Below, one piece after another: positions 33,532 to 43,140 of a stretch of DNA of 64,000 nucleotides. Source of the DNA: Candidatus Obscuribacterales bacterium (GTDB taxonomy: Bacteria; Cyanobacteriota; Vampirovibrionia; Obscuribacterales; Obscuribacteraceae); assembly GCA_020050685.1 (NCBI GenBank), contig JAGVKG010000013.1, forward strand, positions 62,001 to 126,000. Direction: 5' to 3'. Numbering within the stretch: position 1 is the first letter of the stretch; the number at the start of each line of letters is the position of its first letter. The notes under the pieces are model-generated. The model had not been told where the DNA came from and did no database searches. It saw only the letters and a program-made list of their open reading frames with translations. The position numbers and the translations under genes were made by a program.

Positions 33532-34518
33532 ATGAAGTCATGCCAAGCTAGCGAAAAACTTTCTGCCTGCCTGCAAGAGCACGAAGAGGCGGTGCAAAAG
33601 TGGAAGAAGCGCAAGCATCTTTTGGACACGAAAGATTTGGCTTGTGATGAAATTGAGTGTTTGCTGGCTCTCGCCGACCTCTGCAAGCGATATCCGCAAG
33701 AGCCTTTGCCAAAAGTGCTTGCTGATCAAATTGTCGCTACACTCTTTTTTGAAAATTCGACTCGCACGCGCAGTTCCTTCGAGTTAGCCGCTTCTGCCTT
33801 GGGTGCCTCAGTACTCCACCTCGATATCGGCTCATCTTCTGTGAGCAAGGGCGAAACTTTGGACGACACAGCGCGCACCATTGTCGCCATGGGAGCCAGG
33901 GCGATAATTGTCCGGCACAAGTCTTCCGGCTCTGCATATCAATTAGCTCAAATGTTGGACAAGTCGACATCGGTTATCAATGCCGGCGACGGTTGGAACG
34001 CGCATCCGACTCAAGCCTTGCTTGATTTGTTTACCATGCGGGAAGCACGCGGCGGGCTTTCCGGCAAAAAAGTGGCTATCGTCGGCGATATTGTCCATAG
34101 CCGCGTGGCTCGCTCGGATATCTGGCTTTTGCAGAAAGAAGGAATGGACGTACACGTAGCGGGACCACCAACCTTGGTGCCACGCGACATTGCCAACTTC
34201 AATGTCAGTGTCCACGACCAGATTCAACCGGCGATTAAAGATTGTGACTTCATTATTGTTCTGCGCATGCAATTAGAGCGCCAAAAACAAGGGCTTATAC
34301 CAAGCTTAGGCGAATACAAAAAATTATTTCGCTTAGATCACAACCGGATCAAAAACGCCAAACAAAATGTTGTCATCATGCATCCCGGTCCAGTCAATCG
34401 TGGCATCGAGATAACCGATGAGCTGGCCTCAGACGAAAGATTTTCAGTCATAGACAGGCAAGTGACAAACGGTGTCGCCGTGAGAATTGCTGCCTTATAC
34501 CTCACGGCGGGAGCATAG
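33532..34518 (+). CDS. pyrB: Aspartate carbamoyltransferase catalytic subunit
   Basis: Second step of pyrimidine synthesis: carbamoyl phosphate plus aspartate to carbamoyl-aspartate (EC 2.1.3.2). The carbamoyl-phosphate loop is FFENSTRTRSSFELAA (about residue 73), the Ser/Lys loop is SSVSKGETLDDT, then NAGDGWNAHPTQALLDL, and VLRMQLERQ in the aspartate domain. At 328 residues it has about 25 extra N-terminal residues. Immediately followed by pyrC with a 2-bp gap; no pyrI is present. GGAGAG precedes the ATG. Confidence 0.95.
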   Translation: MKSCQASEKLSACLQEHEEAVQKWKKRKHLLDTKDLACDEIECLLALADLCKRYPQEPLPKVLADQIVATLFFENSTRTRSSFELAASALGASVLHLDIGSSSVSKGETLDDTARTIVAMGARAIIVRHKSSGSAYQLAQMLDKSTSVINAGDGWNAHPTQALLDLFTMREARGGLSGKKVAIVGDIVHSRVARSDIWLLQKEGMDVHVAGPPTLVPRDIANFNVSVHDQIQPAIKDCDFIIVLRMQLERQKQGLIPSLGEYKKLFRLDHNRIKNAKQNVVIMHPGPVNRGIEITDELASDERFSVIDRQVTNGVAVRIAALYLTAGA

Positions 34519-34520
34519 CC

Positions 34521-35852
34521 ATGAACATCCTAATCAAAAATACATTGCTGGTTGATCCGGCATCAAAGTCAGAATCAATTTCTGACATTCGCATCAAGGG
34601 CGAATTAATCGAGAAGATTGGCAAAGATCTAACTGCCAATGAAGATGAAACAGTGATTGACGCCAAAGGTCTTTGGGCATCGCCCGGCTTTGTCGATATT
34701 CACACGCATTTGCGAGAAATTGGCCAAGCCGATCGTGAAGATATTTCCACTGGTACCAAAGCGGCGGCGGCCGGAGGCTATACCAAAGTCTTGACCATGG
34801 CCAACACCGAACCACCAATTGATTCTCCGGCCATGCTTGCCCTATTGCAAGATCGCATCGAACAAAAGGCCTGCATCAAAGTCATGCCGGTTTGTACTGT
34901 CACAAAACAAATGGCAGGCCTTGATCTAACCAATATGGCCGAATTATCAGATGCGGGCGCCCAAGCATTTTCTGATGATGGTATGCCGATTACCAATTTG
35001 GCTGTCTTGCGCCGGGCTTTGGAATACCTCAAGCCAATTGGCAAAATAATCATTAGCCATGCCGAAGACAAAGATCTTTCGCATGGTGGAGCAATTCACG
35101 AAGGAAAAGCTGCATTTAGCTTGGGTTTACCAGGCATTCCTGGCGCCTCGGAATCGGCAGCCATTGCTCGCGAAATTGAAGTGGCCAGACAAGCAAACGC
35201 TCACTTACATTTTGCCCACGTATCAACAGCTGCATCGGTTTCTCTCATTCGCTTTGCTAAATCAGAGGGCATTCATGTCACTGCCGATGTGACACCACAT
35301 CATCTCACCTTGTCCGATGAAGATATCCAAACTTTTGATACGGATTTTAAGATGAATCCGCCTTTGCGCACCAAGCAAGACCAAGAAGCAATGGTGGCCG
35401 GTTTGCTTGATGGCACAATTGACGCCATTGCCACAGATCATGCACCACATACACGGCTTGATAAATCCAAAACCATGGATGAAGCACCCTTTGGTATCAT
35501 CGGACTGGAAACAGCATTTTCTTTAGCTTATGAGCGGCTTGTCCAAAGCAAGCTAATAAGCAAGCTGGACTTAATTGCCTTGTTCACCACCAGACCCTCA
35601 AAGATAATTGGCTTGCCCGAGCCTGCGCTTAAGGCGGGTGCTCCTGCCGATATCTGTCTTCTTGATCCAGAATGCCGTTGGGTTTATCTAGCCGAATCCG
35701 GATATTCTAAGAGTGACAATTCGCCCTACAATGGCAAATCACTAACTGGCAAAAACTTGTTGACCATTTACCAAGGCAAGATTGTTTATCAAGACGAGGA
35801 AAGGATGCCAAAGCGTCTTTCCGGCAGTCTGGTAAGCGTACAATACAAGTAA
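34521..35852 (+). CDS. pyrC: Dihydroorotase
   Basis: Zinc amidohydrolase converting carbamoyl-aspartate to dihydroorotate (EC 3.5.2.3). This 443-residue class I enzyme shows DIHTHLRE (metal ligands, about residue 59), HFAHVST, DVTPHHL, and the catalytic Asp in AIATDHAPHT (about residue 305). The C-terminal strand region has ADICLLDP. Translationally coupled to pyrB. Confidence 0.95.
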   Translation: MNILIKNTLLVDPASKSESISDIRIKGELIEKIGKDLTANEDETVIDAKGLWASPGFVDIHTHLREIGQADREDISTGTKAAAAGGYTKVLTMANTEPPIDSPAMLALLQDRIEQKACIKVMPVCTVTKQMAGLDLTNMAELSDAGAQAFSDDGMPITNLAVLRRALEYLKPIGKIIISHAEDKDLSHGGAIHEGKAAFSLGLPGIPGASESAAIAREIEVARQANAHLHFAHVSTAASVSLIRFAKSEGIHVTADVTPHHLTLSDEDIQTFDTDFKMNPPLRTKQDQEAMVAGLLDGTIDAIATDHAPHTRLDKSKTMDEAPFGIIGLETAFSLAYERLVQSKLISKLDLIALFTTRPSKIIGLPEPALKAGAPADICLLDPECRWVYLAESGYSKSDNSPYNGKSLTGKNLLTIYQGKIVYQDEERMPKRLSGSLVSVQYK

Positions 35853-35861
35853 CAGCACGTC

Positions 35862-36305
35862 ATGCAGAGCTATATAAACAAGCAATGGTATAGAGCACGG
35901 CATTATCCGCTTTATTTTTTCGGGCCAATTTTAGCTTTCATTGTCTTTCTCATACCAGTACAACAATATATACCCATGGCTCGTTTCCAGCATTACGGCT
36001 TAGCCCTTGCCGCCTGGGGTATGGCTTATGTCCTGCAAACAATCTGGTCATGGCGCGGGCTTGGCTTTTGGACCCGGCTTGGCTATCTCCTCACCGGTCT
36101 TTACTTTAGCTCTGCGGCTTTGGTTTTTTACACCAATCCCTGGTTTGATGTGCGGGTGGCCGTTGAATCGCAAGAACAAACAAACTTTCGGCATATAATT
36201 GGCTATATATACCTTTCTGTTACTCTTATTCTGGCAGCAATTTGGTTTATGAGTTTTGCGGAAGAGCATGCCAGAGACGCCCACCATGAACAACAGGAAC
36301 ACTAA
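35862..36305 (+). CDS. Small polytopic membrane protein
   Basis: This 147-residue protein has about four hydrophobic spans (FFGPILAFIVFLIP, LALAAWGMAYVLQ, LLTGLYFSSAALVFY, IYLSVTLILAAIWFM) and a charged His/Glu-rich C-terminus. No family recognised. It starts 9 bp after pyrC and is probably the third gene of that operon; a role in pyrimidine metabolism is not implied by its sequence. Confidence 0.7.
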   Translation: MQSYINKQWYRARHYPLYFFGPILAFIVFLIPVQQYIPMARFQHYGLALAAWGMAYVLQTIWSWRGLGFWTRLGYLLTGLYFSSAALVFYTNPWFDVRVAVESQEQTNFRHIIGYIYLSVTLILAAIWFMSFAEEHARDAHHEQQEH

Positions 36306-36357
36306 CAAAACAGGAACACTGACAAAATCAGATTGGCAAGTTAGTGAGGAAATTTAG

Positions 36358-36855
36358 TTGAAGCGCTTAGTTCTCTTAGTTGGCATACCAGGATCAGGCA
36401 AGACAACGCTTGCTCAACGTTTAATTGCCAAAGGCTACAAATGCTTGAATGCTGATTCGATCCGAGAAGAGCTTTATGGCGATCCTGCCGAACAAGGAGA
36501 CAAGGAAGAAGTTTTTGGCATTTTCTTCAAACGCCTGGAAGAAGCATTTGCGCAAGGCCTGGACATTGTGATTGATAATACCAATCTCAATTTCAAGCAG
36601 CGCAAGCCAATTTTAGAGCGAGCAGCCAAGGCCGGTTATTCCGACATTCAACTCTGGCTCATGGATGTCCCCTTAGACATTTGTTTAGCGCGCAATCAAA
36701 TGCGAGAGCGGTCGGTTCAAGAAGATATTGTCGCTAATATGTTTATGGAATTGAACCGCTCGGGCAGGCCAAAGCGGGAAGAGGGCAAGCTTGTCTTGAT
36801 TCGTCCCGGCAAGCACGAAAATGACTTTCGCCTATTTTTTCCCCAAGACTACTAA
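36358..36855 (+). CDS. P-loop kinase, polynucleotide-kinase/zeta-toxin-like
   Basis: The TTG start at 36358 lies shortly after GAGG. The 165-residue protein has Walker A GIPGSGKTTLA (residues 9-19), NADSIREELYGD (an acceptor-site pattern common in PNK-like kinases), the Walker B-like DIVIDNTNL, and the lid CLARNQMRER. It resembles the AAA_33 group that phosphorylates small molecules or nucleic-acid ends; the substrate is unknown. It is followed by a second kinase-fold gene. Confidence 0.75.
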   Translation: MKRLVLLVGIPGSGKTTLAQRLIAKGYKCLNADSIREELYGDPAEQGDKEEVFGIFFKRLEEAFAQGLDIVIDNTNLNFKQRKPILERAAKAGYSDIQLWLMDVPLDICLARNQMRERSVQEDIVANMFMELNRSGRPKREEGKLVLIRPGKHENDFRLFFPQDY

Positions 36856-36896
36856 CACCCACTTGTCATTTATACTGTACACAAGAGATTTCGAAT

Positions 36897-37862
36897 TTGG
36901 AAGATGAAAGCCTAAACCTAATTGAGCTGGTACCAGAAAGCAATCTTGCTTGCTGGTTAGCAGAGCTTTACGGCAAAAAAGTCGAAATCCTCAAACGCGA
37001 GACTTTGCGTCATCGGGACTTATCCTTTGTCGAGCGCCTGCATATCAAAGACGGCTTTCCCAAATCAGTAATTTACAAACTGGTCTTACCACCCTTTGAT
37101 ATTGAGCACGAATTGCATCAACGTGTACTTGTGCCATCAATTACCAATTTTGCCCAACTTTATTTAACTGCTCACTATGGGAAAATGACCGCCATGCTCA
37201 TGGAAGATCTAGGCGAGCACTCCCTTTTGTCCGAATCAGAAATAAATTATGCCCAGACAGTGGGCCGAGATTTAGCCAAAATGCATCGCGGTTATTCATA
37301 TCGCATTGACGACTTGTTGCCGGTGGATATTTTGCCTCACATTTTACCGATTGATTACGAGCAATATGCACTGCGCTTAGCCAAAGAACTTTCTGATTGG
37401 CAATTGATTAGCCAAGCAGAGTCCAAAGCCTTGGTTGACCTTGCCGGCTTAGTAGCCTCAAAGCTGGCTGGCGAGCCCATTTCTTTAGTGCATGGCGATC
37501 TTTATGCCGAAAACCTAATCATTCGCCACAACCGTTTATATATTATTGACTGGTCACATTTTGCCTTCATTGGCGTGCCGCTGATGGACTTAGGCACTCT
37601 CACTATCGACCACGTAAAAAACGGCCACTTTGCCGAAAAGCGTGCCCAAGTGATTGAAGCTTACTGCGATGAATCCGGACGCGACGCCAAAGAGGTCCTT
37701 GAGCAATTGCCATATGCCGCCGCCTTGAGTAGATTAATTTTCTTGAGCTGGCTTGTGGAAAGAAAATCACGTGGTATCACCGGCACCACTGTCGGTCCAG
37801 TAGAAATTCTCATTGCTAAAGTAACAAACGAGCTTTGCCAATTACTGAAAAATCTGTCTTAG
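36897..37862 (+). CDS. Aminoglycoside-phosphotransferase-fold kinase
   Basis: This 321-residue APH/choline-kinase-like protein carries the Brenner motif LVHGDLYAENLIIRHN (about residue 199), whose Asp is catalytic, and LYIIDWSHFAF, which supplies the metal-binding Asp. The N-lobe is weakly conserved (SVIYKLVLP with a candidate ATP-contacting Lys). Such kinases act on amino sugars, choline, fructosamines or homoserine; there is no reason to infer antibiotic resistance. TTG start with a weak Shine-Dalgarno. Confidence 0.75.
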   Translation: MEDESLNLIELVPESNLACWLAELYGKKVEILKRETLRHRDLSFVERLHIKDGFPKSVIYKLVLPPFDIEHELHQRVLVPSITNFAQLYLTAHYGKMTAMLMEDLGEHSLLSESEINYAQTVGRDLAKMHRGYSYRIDDLLPVDILPHILPIDYEQYALRLAKELSDWQLISQAESKALVDLAGLVASKLAGEPISLVHGDLYAENLIIRHNRLYIIDWSHFAFIGVPLMDLGTLTIDHVKNGHFAEKRAQVIEAYCDESGRDAKEVLEQLPYAAALSRLIFLSWLVERKSRGITGTTVGPVEILIAKVTNELCQLLKNLS

Positions 37863-37882
37863 ATTCTGTCTTAGAACCAAGC

Positions 37883-38968
37883 TCAAAACTGCCAATATGG
37901 TGCCGTGGTCAGACGCTTAGCACCGGTTTCCGTCACCACCAGATCATCTTCGATACGCACGCCACCAAAGTCTTCAATGTAAATACCCGGTTCGTTTGTG
38001 ATTACCGTTCCGACATCGAATGCATCATGTTCGTAATCATAAGGATCGTGCGCCACCAGACCAAGGCTATGTCCTAATCCATGAATAAAATACTTACCAT
38101 AACCGGCTTCATCAATATAATCACGCGCCACTGCGTCGTAATCACGCCACATCAGACCGGGCTGCAAGGCCTTGAACGCCACTTTGTTTGCCTCTAAAAC
38201 TACGTTGTAGATATCGACCATGCGTGGATCTGGTTTTCTGCCCGGCACAAAAGCCGTACGCGTAATGTCGGAGCAGTAGCCGCCTTCAAACAAACCACCA
38301 AAGTCCATAATTACTGGTTCGCCGGCTTTCAATTTACGATCGGATGTTGCATGGTGCGGCACCGCAGCATTTGGTCCGGCAGCAACAATGGAAGTAAAGC
38401 TATTGCTAATTGCTCCATGTTTGCGCAAACGCATATCAAGCTCAAAAGCTACTTGCACTTCCGTCATCCCTGGTCGCAATAAAGGCTCCACTTCGTTGTA
38501 GACACGGCTTGTCACCTTACAAGCATGAGCGAGTTTGGCAATTTCATCAGCATCCTTGAATTGGCGGAAGCGCTCAACCAAATGTGTAGTCGGCACAAGC
38601 TTGGCACGTATTTCCTTTTGCCAATTGTTAGCCACCATCACCGGGATATGGGCTGCCTCAAAACCAATTCGGCTGGCTTTGGTCAGGCCGGAATCCGCCA
38701 AGGCTCGATTGACAAATTCGGTGATTTTCTTGCTCCGATCTACCTTCACCAACTTAAGCTGTGGTGCTTCTTGTCTAACGCGCAGCCAGTAACGTGCGTC
38801 AGTTATTATGTACGCCTTCTTGCGCGTGATTAAAAGTACTGCTGTTGTGCCGCCAAAACCACTTAAATAAAGAACGTTTTGATTGTCACCTTCAAATGTA
38901 CGCACCAAAAGTCCGTCCAGCTTTTGTTTGATCAAAGCCCGCTGCAGATTCTTTATCCGAGTGTTCAT
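37883..38968 (-). CDS. M24 metallopeptidase, Xaa-Pro aminopeptidase-like
   Basis: The start is ATG 38968, six bases after GGAG; the longer frame to 39010 lacks a site. The 361-residue protein has the N-terminal creatinase-like domain (about 1-125) and the pita-bread catalytic domain. All five dinuclear metal ligands are visible: Asp in VIMDFGG, Asp in SDITRTAF, His in HGLGHSLG, Glu in ITNEPGIYIED, Glu in GVRIEDDLVVTE. It likely removes N-terminal residues before proline (PepP/PepQ group). Confidence 0.9.
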   Translation of the reverse strand: MNTRIKNLQRALIKQKLDGLLVRTFEGDNQNVLYLSGFGGTTAVLLITRKKAYIITDARYWLRVRQEAPQLKLVKVDRSKKITEFVNRALADSGLTKASRIGFEAAHIPVMVANNWQKEIRAKLVPTTHLVERFRQFKDADEIAKLAHACKVTSRVYNEVEPLLRPGMTEVQVAFELDMRLRKHGAISNSFTSIVAAGPNAAVPHHATSDRKLKAGEPVIMDFGGLFEGGYCSDITRTAFVPGRKPDPRMVDIYNVVLEANKVAFKALQPGLMWRDYDAVARDYIDEAGYGKYFIHGLGHSLGLVAHDPYDYEHDAFDVGTVITNEPGIYIEDFGGVRIEDDLVVTETGAKRLTTAPYWQF

Positions 38969-39048
38969 ATTAGTCTCCTGCTTCAATGTATTGATCAAAT
39001 CGCTGGTCAAAACTTACTTGCGCATTTACTAATGATATCACCGCCCGG

Positions 39049-39633
39049 TCACGGCCCGGCAGCCAGGCTTGCCTTGAGCATTTCCATGTAAGTAAGGGCC
39101 TCCGGTTGTCTTGCCTCACCCAAAAGTTCTTTGGCAAACGCCAGGACTTTATTGCGTGCCCCGGCAATTTCCTCATGATTGGCAACCAAGAGCTCCACCT
39201 CTAAGTAATGCCCGGAATATTTGCCGATGCCTTCTGCCGTATCCAGACAAATCAAGCACTGCTCACCCGCAAGCTCGCCCTGATAAAAGTCCCGCCGCTT
39301 GCTATTGGGCGGCAACTTTTCTTTGGGAATTTGATGAGCCAAAAGCAAAAACGCCTGCTTGGTAAGTTCACCAATCATTTCTTCCGCCTCTTGCCGCTCT
39401 TTGTGTCCATCTTCCAGGACCACCCAGCGCTTGTGCGTGATTAAAAGTTTGCTTCTGCCATTACTATCTTGTGTGCGCAGACGCAACATTTCATCTTCGG
39501 CTTCAACTGGCAAAAATATATCTGTCGTCAATACATTCTCTATAAACTCGAAACCAAGACTTTTCAACCTATCCGGCAATTGGCCGGCTTCTGCGTCCGA
39601 TATACGGAACTTACGTTCAACTTCGAATTGCAC
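39049..39633 (-). CDS. CYTH-domain phosphohydrolase/cyclase-like protein
   Basis: This 194-residue CYTH tunnel-fold protein opens MQFEVERKFRI, the diagnostic ExExK signature. Paired basic and acidic residues line the barrel (MLRLRTQD, LLITHKRW, RRDFYQG, CLDTAEGIGKYSGHYLEVELL). Members hydrolyse triphosphates (thiamine triphosphate, tripolyphosphate) or make cAMP; the activity here is not determined. It is 80 bp upstream of the M24 peptidase on the same strand. Confidence 0.85.
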   Translation of the reverse strand: MQFEVERKFRISDAEAGQLPDRLKSLGFEFIENVLTTDIFLPVEAEDEMLRLRTQDSNGRSKLLITHKRWVVLEDGHKERQEAEEMIGELTKQAFLLLAHQIPKEKLPPNSKRRDFYQGELAGEQCLICLDTAEGIGKYSGHYLEVELLVANHEEIAGARNKVLAFAKELLGEARQPEALTYMEMLKASLAAGP

Positions 39634-39801
39634 TTGTCTATTTCCTCGGCAAATTGCTCTTATCTTTATTGTCAGGACTTTCTCGTCCTGGCAAGTTAAT
39701 TGCCCAGGTTTTTTTAACTAATTTGCGATAAACTCAAAGATTGCAATCAAGAATAATGCCGTGCACAAAAACGGCGAGATTACATTTCAGGGGGTAAGGA
39801 T

Positions 39802-39990
39802 ATGCTCAAAGGCGATGCAGTGCATATGGTTCGTCGTGCATTGGAAGAAAGCGGCGCCACCTTCACAGAAGAGCAAATTGATGCTCTGGCAATCATTGTT
39901 CTCAAGATAGCCGGCAGAATTGTCGAAGAGGCTATGGCTTCCTTGCGTTTGAGCGGCCCAGGCTCGCGCTCGCAATACTTCGGCGATTAA
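39802..39990 (+). CDS. Small protein of unknown function
   Basis: ATG 39802 follows AGGGGGTAAGG. The 62-residue product is mostly helical (GDAVHMVRRALEESGATFTEEQIDALAIIVLKIAGRIVEEAMASL), then a short polar tail. It lies 17 bp before the M20 amidohydrolase and is probably co-expressed. No family recognised. Confidence 0.6.
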   Translation: MLKGDAVHMVRRALEESGATFTEEQIDALAIIVLKIAGRIVEEAMASLRLSGPGSRSQYFGD

Positions 39991-40007
39991 TTTCAGGGTT
40001 TTTGTCC

Positions 40008-41207
40008 ATGCGCAAAGAAAGTCCAATTTTAGAGCAAGCCAAGCTTTTGCAAGAAGACATTGTCGATGTACGTCGGCATATACATGCTCACCCTGAACTT
40101 TCTTTCGAAGAGCGCAGCACAGCCAAGTTAGCCGGCGAAATGCTCATGCAATTGGGCTATAAGTTGAAAACCGGCGTGGCTCGCACAGGTTTAGTTGGTG
40201 ATATTGGTGATGGCACAACCGTGGCCATTCGTGCCGACATGGATGCGTTGCCAATTCAAGAAGAAAACGATCTTTCCTTTCGCAGTAAAAATTCTGGTGT
40301 CATGCATGCTTGCGGGCACGACGCTCATGTTTCTTGCGTACTTGGTGCGGCAAAACTTTTAGCCAAAGAAAAGCTGCCGGGGCGTTTGCGCATCTTAATG
40401 CAGCCCTCGGAAGAGACTTGCGACAACGAAGGCAAGTCCGGTGCTGCCCGCATGATTGAAGATGGGGCAATGAAGGATGTGCAATCAGTAATTGGTTTGC
40501 ACATGGACGCCACACTGCCTGCTGGCAAAGTGGCAATTATGGACGGACCGGTAATGGCAGCTGCCGATTGCTTTAAGTTGACCATTTACGGACGCGGAGG
40601 CCACGGCGCTTATCCAGAAACCACAGTTGATTCCGTAGTGATTGCCTCGCATGTGATTCAAGCCATTCAACAAATTGTCTCGCGCCGCGTTTCGGCCCTT
40701 GAGCCAGCCATTGTCACAGTTGGTTCCATCCATTCGTCCAGCACACGGCCAAATGTAATTTCAGATTCTGTTGTCTTGCTTGGTTCGATTCGCAGCTTCA
40801 ATCAAGCCACCCGGACAAAGCTTATGCAAGAACTGGAACGGGCTTGCGAAATTGCCCGCGCCTTAGGCGGCGATTACAAAAACGAATGGGAGCTTGGTTA
40901 TCCCACGACTGTCAATCATGCTGATGTTGCCTCAATCATGAAAGAAACGGCTTGCGATTTAATTGGCGAAGAAAATGTTTTGACTATTCCGCCAAAAACT
41001 TGGAGCGAAGATTTTTCCATGCTGGCTGATGTTGCCCCAGGCGCATTTATGTTTTTAGGTGGAGAAATTGAAGGCGATCGCCGCTCGCATCACAGTCCAA
41101 CTTTCAATATCGATGAATCCGGTCTTTACATTGGCTCGGCCATTTTAGCTGAAACCGCTCGCCGCCTGATGACTGTCAAAGGTCTGAACAACGGCAAAGG
41201 AGAATAA
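40008..41207 (+). CDS. M20 amidohydrolase (N-acyl-amino-acid/N-acetyl-diaminopimelate deacetylase-like)
   Basis: This 399-residue M20D metallo-amidohydrolase has RRHIHAHPELSFEE, ADMDALPIQEEN, VMHACGHDAHVS with Cys and His metal ligands, QPSEE with the catalytic Glu pair, and a dimerisation domain with RGGHGAYPE. Family members include hippurate hydrolase, IAA-amino-acid hydrolases and the Bacillus N-acetyl-diaminopimelate deacetylase (YkuR/DapL). The next gene, one base away, is a DapD/DapH-like acyltransferase. That supports a diaminopimelate-related job, though this is inference. Confidence 0.85.
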   Translation: MRKESPILEQAKLLQEDIVDVRRHIHAHPELSFEERSTAKLAGEMLMQLGYKLKTGVARTGLVGDIGDGTTVAIRADMDALPIQEENDLSFRSKNSGVMHACGHDAHVSCVLGAAKLLAKEKLPGRLRILMQPSEETCDNEGKSGAARMIEDGAMKDVQSVIGLHMDATLPAGKVAIMDGPVMAAADCFKLTIYGRGGHGAYPETTVDSVVIASHVIQAIQQIVSRRVSALEPAIVTVGSIHSSSTRPNVISDSVVLLGSIRSFNQATRTKLMQELERACEIARALGGDYKNEWELGYPTTVNHADVASIMKETACDLIGEENVLTIPPKTWSEDFSMLADVAPGAFMFLGGEIEGDRRSHHSPTFNIDESGLYIGSAILAETARRLMTVKGLNNGKGE

Positions 41208-41208
41208 A

Positions 41209-41997
41209 GTGGAAGCAATTGCCGATGTTGGCACAAGTCTTGCCGAGCAAATAGAAGAATTGTTTGCTTCTGAATCTTTGCCGGAGACCATGCCGACAAT
41301 TCTTGAGGAGATAATTGCCCAATTAGCGACAGGCAATCTCAAAGTTGTCGAGAAAAACGAAGCAGGAATTTGGCAAACTAATTTTTGGCTCAAAAAGGCT
41401 CTGCAACTTTATTTGCAGTTTGTTTCTCAGACCAGTACAGTAACTTCCACGTCGGCAACTGCCGCAATGGAAAGTCTCAACGCCTGCCCGATTCCCGACA
41501 AACATTTTGGTTCTTTTGTTGGACGCGGAACGACTATCATATCGCCCAGCATTATAAATATCGGTGCTTATGTTGACGCTGAATCAATGATTGATTCTCT
41601 CGTATCAATTGGTTCTTGTGCTTACATTGGCAAAAATGTACGCATTGGTTCAGGCACGATCATTGGTGGCAGTCTCTTGGACACAGAAAGCCAACCGGTA
41701 ATAATCGAAGACCAAGTCTTTATTGGTGGAAACTGTGGCATCTACGAAGGCACAATTATTGAAAGCGGCTCTGTAATTGGCTCAGGCACAATTATTACTG
41801 CCAATACTCAAGTTATTGATGCTGCCAGTGGCGAACAATTTTTAGGACGCGTGCCACAGAATTCTGTCGTTGTCCCTGGCACAAGCAAAGCAGGCGATTC
41901 GCCAGAATTTGTTTTACAGACACCTTTAATTGTCAAAAAGGTTTTGCCGCCGGTAGTAGCGCCTCCGGATTATCTCAGCATTTTTCGCAAGAATTGA
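41209..41997 (+). CDS. Divergent DapD-like hexapeptide-repeat acyltransferase
   Basis: This 262-residue left-handed beta-helix protein is paralogous to the DapD at 43141-43986. Shared blocks include FWLKKALQLYL against [43 protein letters not shown], and GRVPQNSVVVPG. The Asp of the DapD active site is kept (MID), but FIGARSEV is replaced by FIGGNCGI, and the N-terminal domain is shortened. It may acylate tetrahydrodipicolinate with acetyl- rather than succinyl-CoA, or act on another amine. It overlaps the 3' end of dapE tail-to-tail by 23 bp. Confidence 0.75.
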   Translation: MEAIADVGTSLAEQIEELFASESLPETMPTILEEIIAQLATGNLKVVEKNEAGIWQTNFWLKKALQLYLQFVSQTSTVTSTSATAAMESLNACPIPDKHFGSFVGRGTTIISPSIINIGAYVDAESMIDSLVSIGSCAYIGKNVRIGSGTIIGGSLLDTESQPVIIEDQVFIGGNCGIYEGTIIESGSVIGSGTIITANTQVIDAASGEQFLGRVPQNSVVVPGTSKAGDSPEFVLQTPLIVKKVLPPVVAPPDYLSIFRKN

Positions 41998-43138
41998 GCA
42001 GCTTTTCTAGCAGGCGTTCGTAGATTTGGCTGACGACTTCTAGATCGGCAATACTTATATGCTCATTGACTTTGTGGGCTGTGGCATTAATCAGGCCAGC
42101 CTCTACAACTTGCGCACCAAGTGGAGCGATAAAGCGACCATCAGATGTACCGCCGGAAGTAGAAAGCACTGGTCTTATGCCAGCAATTTCTTCAATTGCC
42201 TCGGCTACGGAATTGGAAAGGCTGCCAACCTGCGTCAAAAACGGCTCACCAGCCAGACGCCATTCCAAGTCATACTTCAAATTCTGGTCGTCCAGAAAGC
42301 GATGGACTTTTGTCTTCAATGCTTCAGCTTTTGATTCTGTGGAAAAGCGAAAGTTGAAGATGCATTCAAGTTGTCCTGGTATGACATTGTCGGCACCGGT
42401 GCCGGCATGAATGTTGGAGATTTGAAAGGTGGTGGGAGAAAAATGATCATTACCTTGGTCCCAAGTTTCAGCACAAAGTTGGCTGAGCGATTGCGTAAAT
42501 AAGTGAATCGGATTGGCAGCGCGATCCGGATAAGCAATGTGCCCTTGTTCCCCATGTATAACCAGTCGTCCATGTAAAGATCCACGCCGACCATTTTTTA
42601 TTGTATCGATGATTTTTTGATTGGAAGACGGCTCGCCCACCAAGCACCAATCAATTTTTTCGCCGCGCTTGGTCAGATAATCAATCATTTTCACTGTGCC
42701 ATTAAGAGCCAGCGCCTCCTCATCAGAAGTAACTAAAAAGGCAATCGTGCCTTTGTGGTTTTTGTTCTTGCCAACATATCGCTCCATGGCGGTAACCATG
42801 GCCGCAATGCCGCCTTTCATGTCACAAGCACCACGGCCAAACAACTTGCCGTCGCGCACACTAGCTTGAAATGGTAGCGTCTGCCAATCGCTTTCTGGTC
42901 CTGCCGGCACCACATCAGTATGGCCTAAGAACAAAAGCAGCGGACCAGAAGAACCGTGCTTGGCATATAAATTGTCCACATCGGCAAAGCGTTTTTGCTC
43001 ACATACAAATCCCAACCTTTCCAAACGGCGCAACAAAATATTTTGGCAGCCGGCATCATCAGGACTTACCGAAGGACAATTAATCAGCTCAATTGCTAAT
43101 GTCAATGTTTCGGAATTTACAGCTTGAGTCATTTCCAT
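41975..43138 (-). CDS. dapE: Succinyl-diaminopimelate desuccinylase
   Basis: Zinc M20 hydrolase releasing LL-diaminopimelate from its N-succinyl form (EC 3.5.1.18). The 387-residue protein has GHTDVVPAGP, GRGACDMKGGIAAMV, VTSDEE with the catalytic Glu, VGEPSS, and the C-terminal SGGTSDGRFIAPLGAQVVEAGLINATAHKVNEHI typical of DapE. ATG 43138 is two bases after the dapD stop. Last gene of dapC-dapD-dapE. Confidence 0.93.
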   Translation of the reverse strand: MEMTQAVNSETLTLAIELINCPSVSPDDAGCQNILLRRLERLGFVCEQKRFADVDNLYAKHGSSGPLLLFLGHTDVVPAGPESDWQTLPFQASVRDGKLFGRGACDMKGGIAAMVTAMERYVGKNKNHKGTIAFLVTSDEEALALNGTVKMIDYLTKRGEKIDWCLVGEPSSNQKIIDTIKNGRRGSLHGRLVIHGEQGHIAYPDRAANPIHLFTQSLSQLCAETWDQGNDHFSPTTFQISNIHAGTGADNVIPGQLECIFNFRFSTESKAEALKTKVHRFLDDQNLKYDLEWRLAGEPFLTQVGSLSNSVAEAIEEIAGIRPVLSTSGGTSDGRFIAPLGAQVVEAGLINATAHKVNEHISIADLEVVSQIYERLLEKLLNSCEKC

Positions 43139-43140
43139 TC

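Noticed and set aside
36897-37862. Aminoglycoside resistance gene
   Set aside because: Only the general APH kinase fold is visible; the operon context is biosynthetic and nothing indicates a drug substrate.
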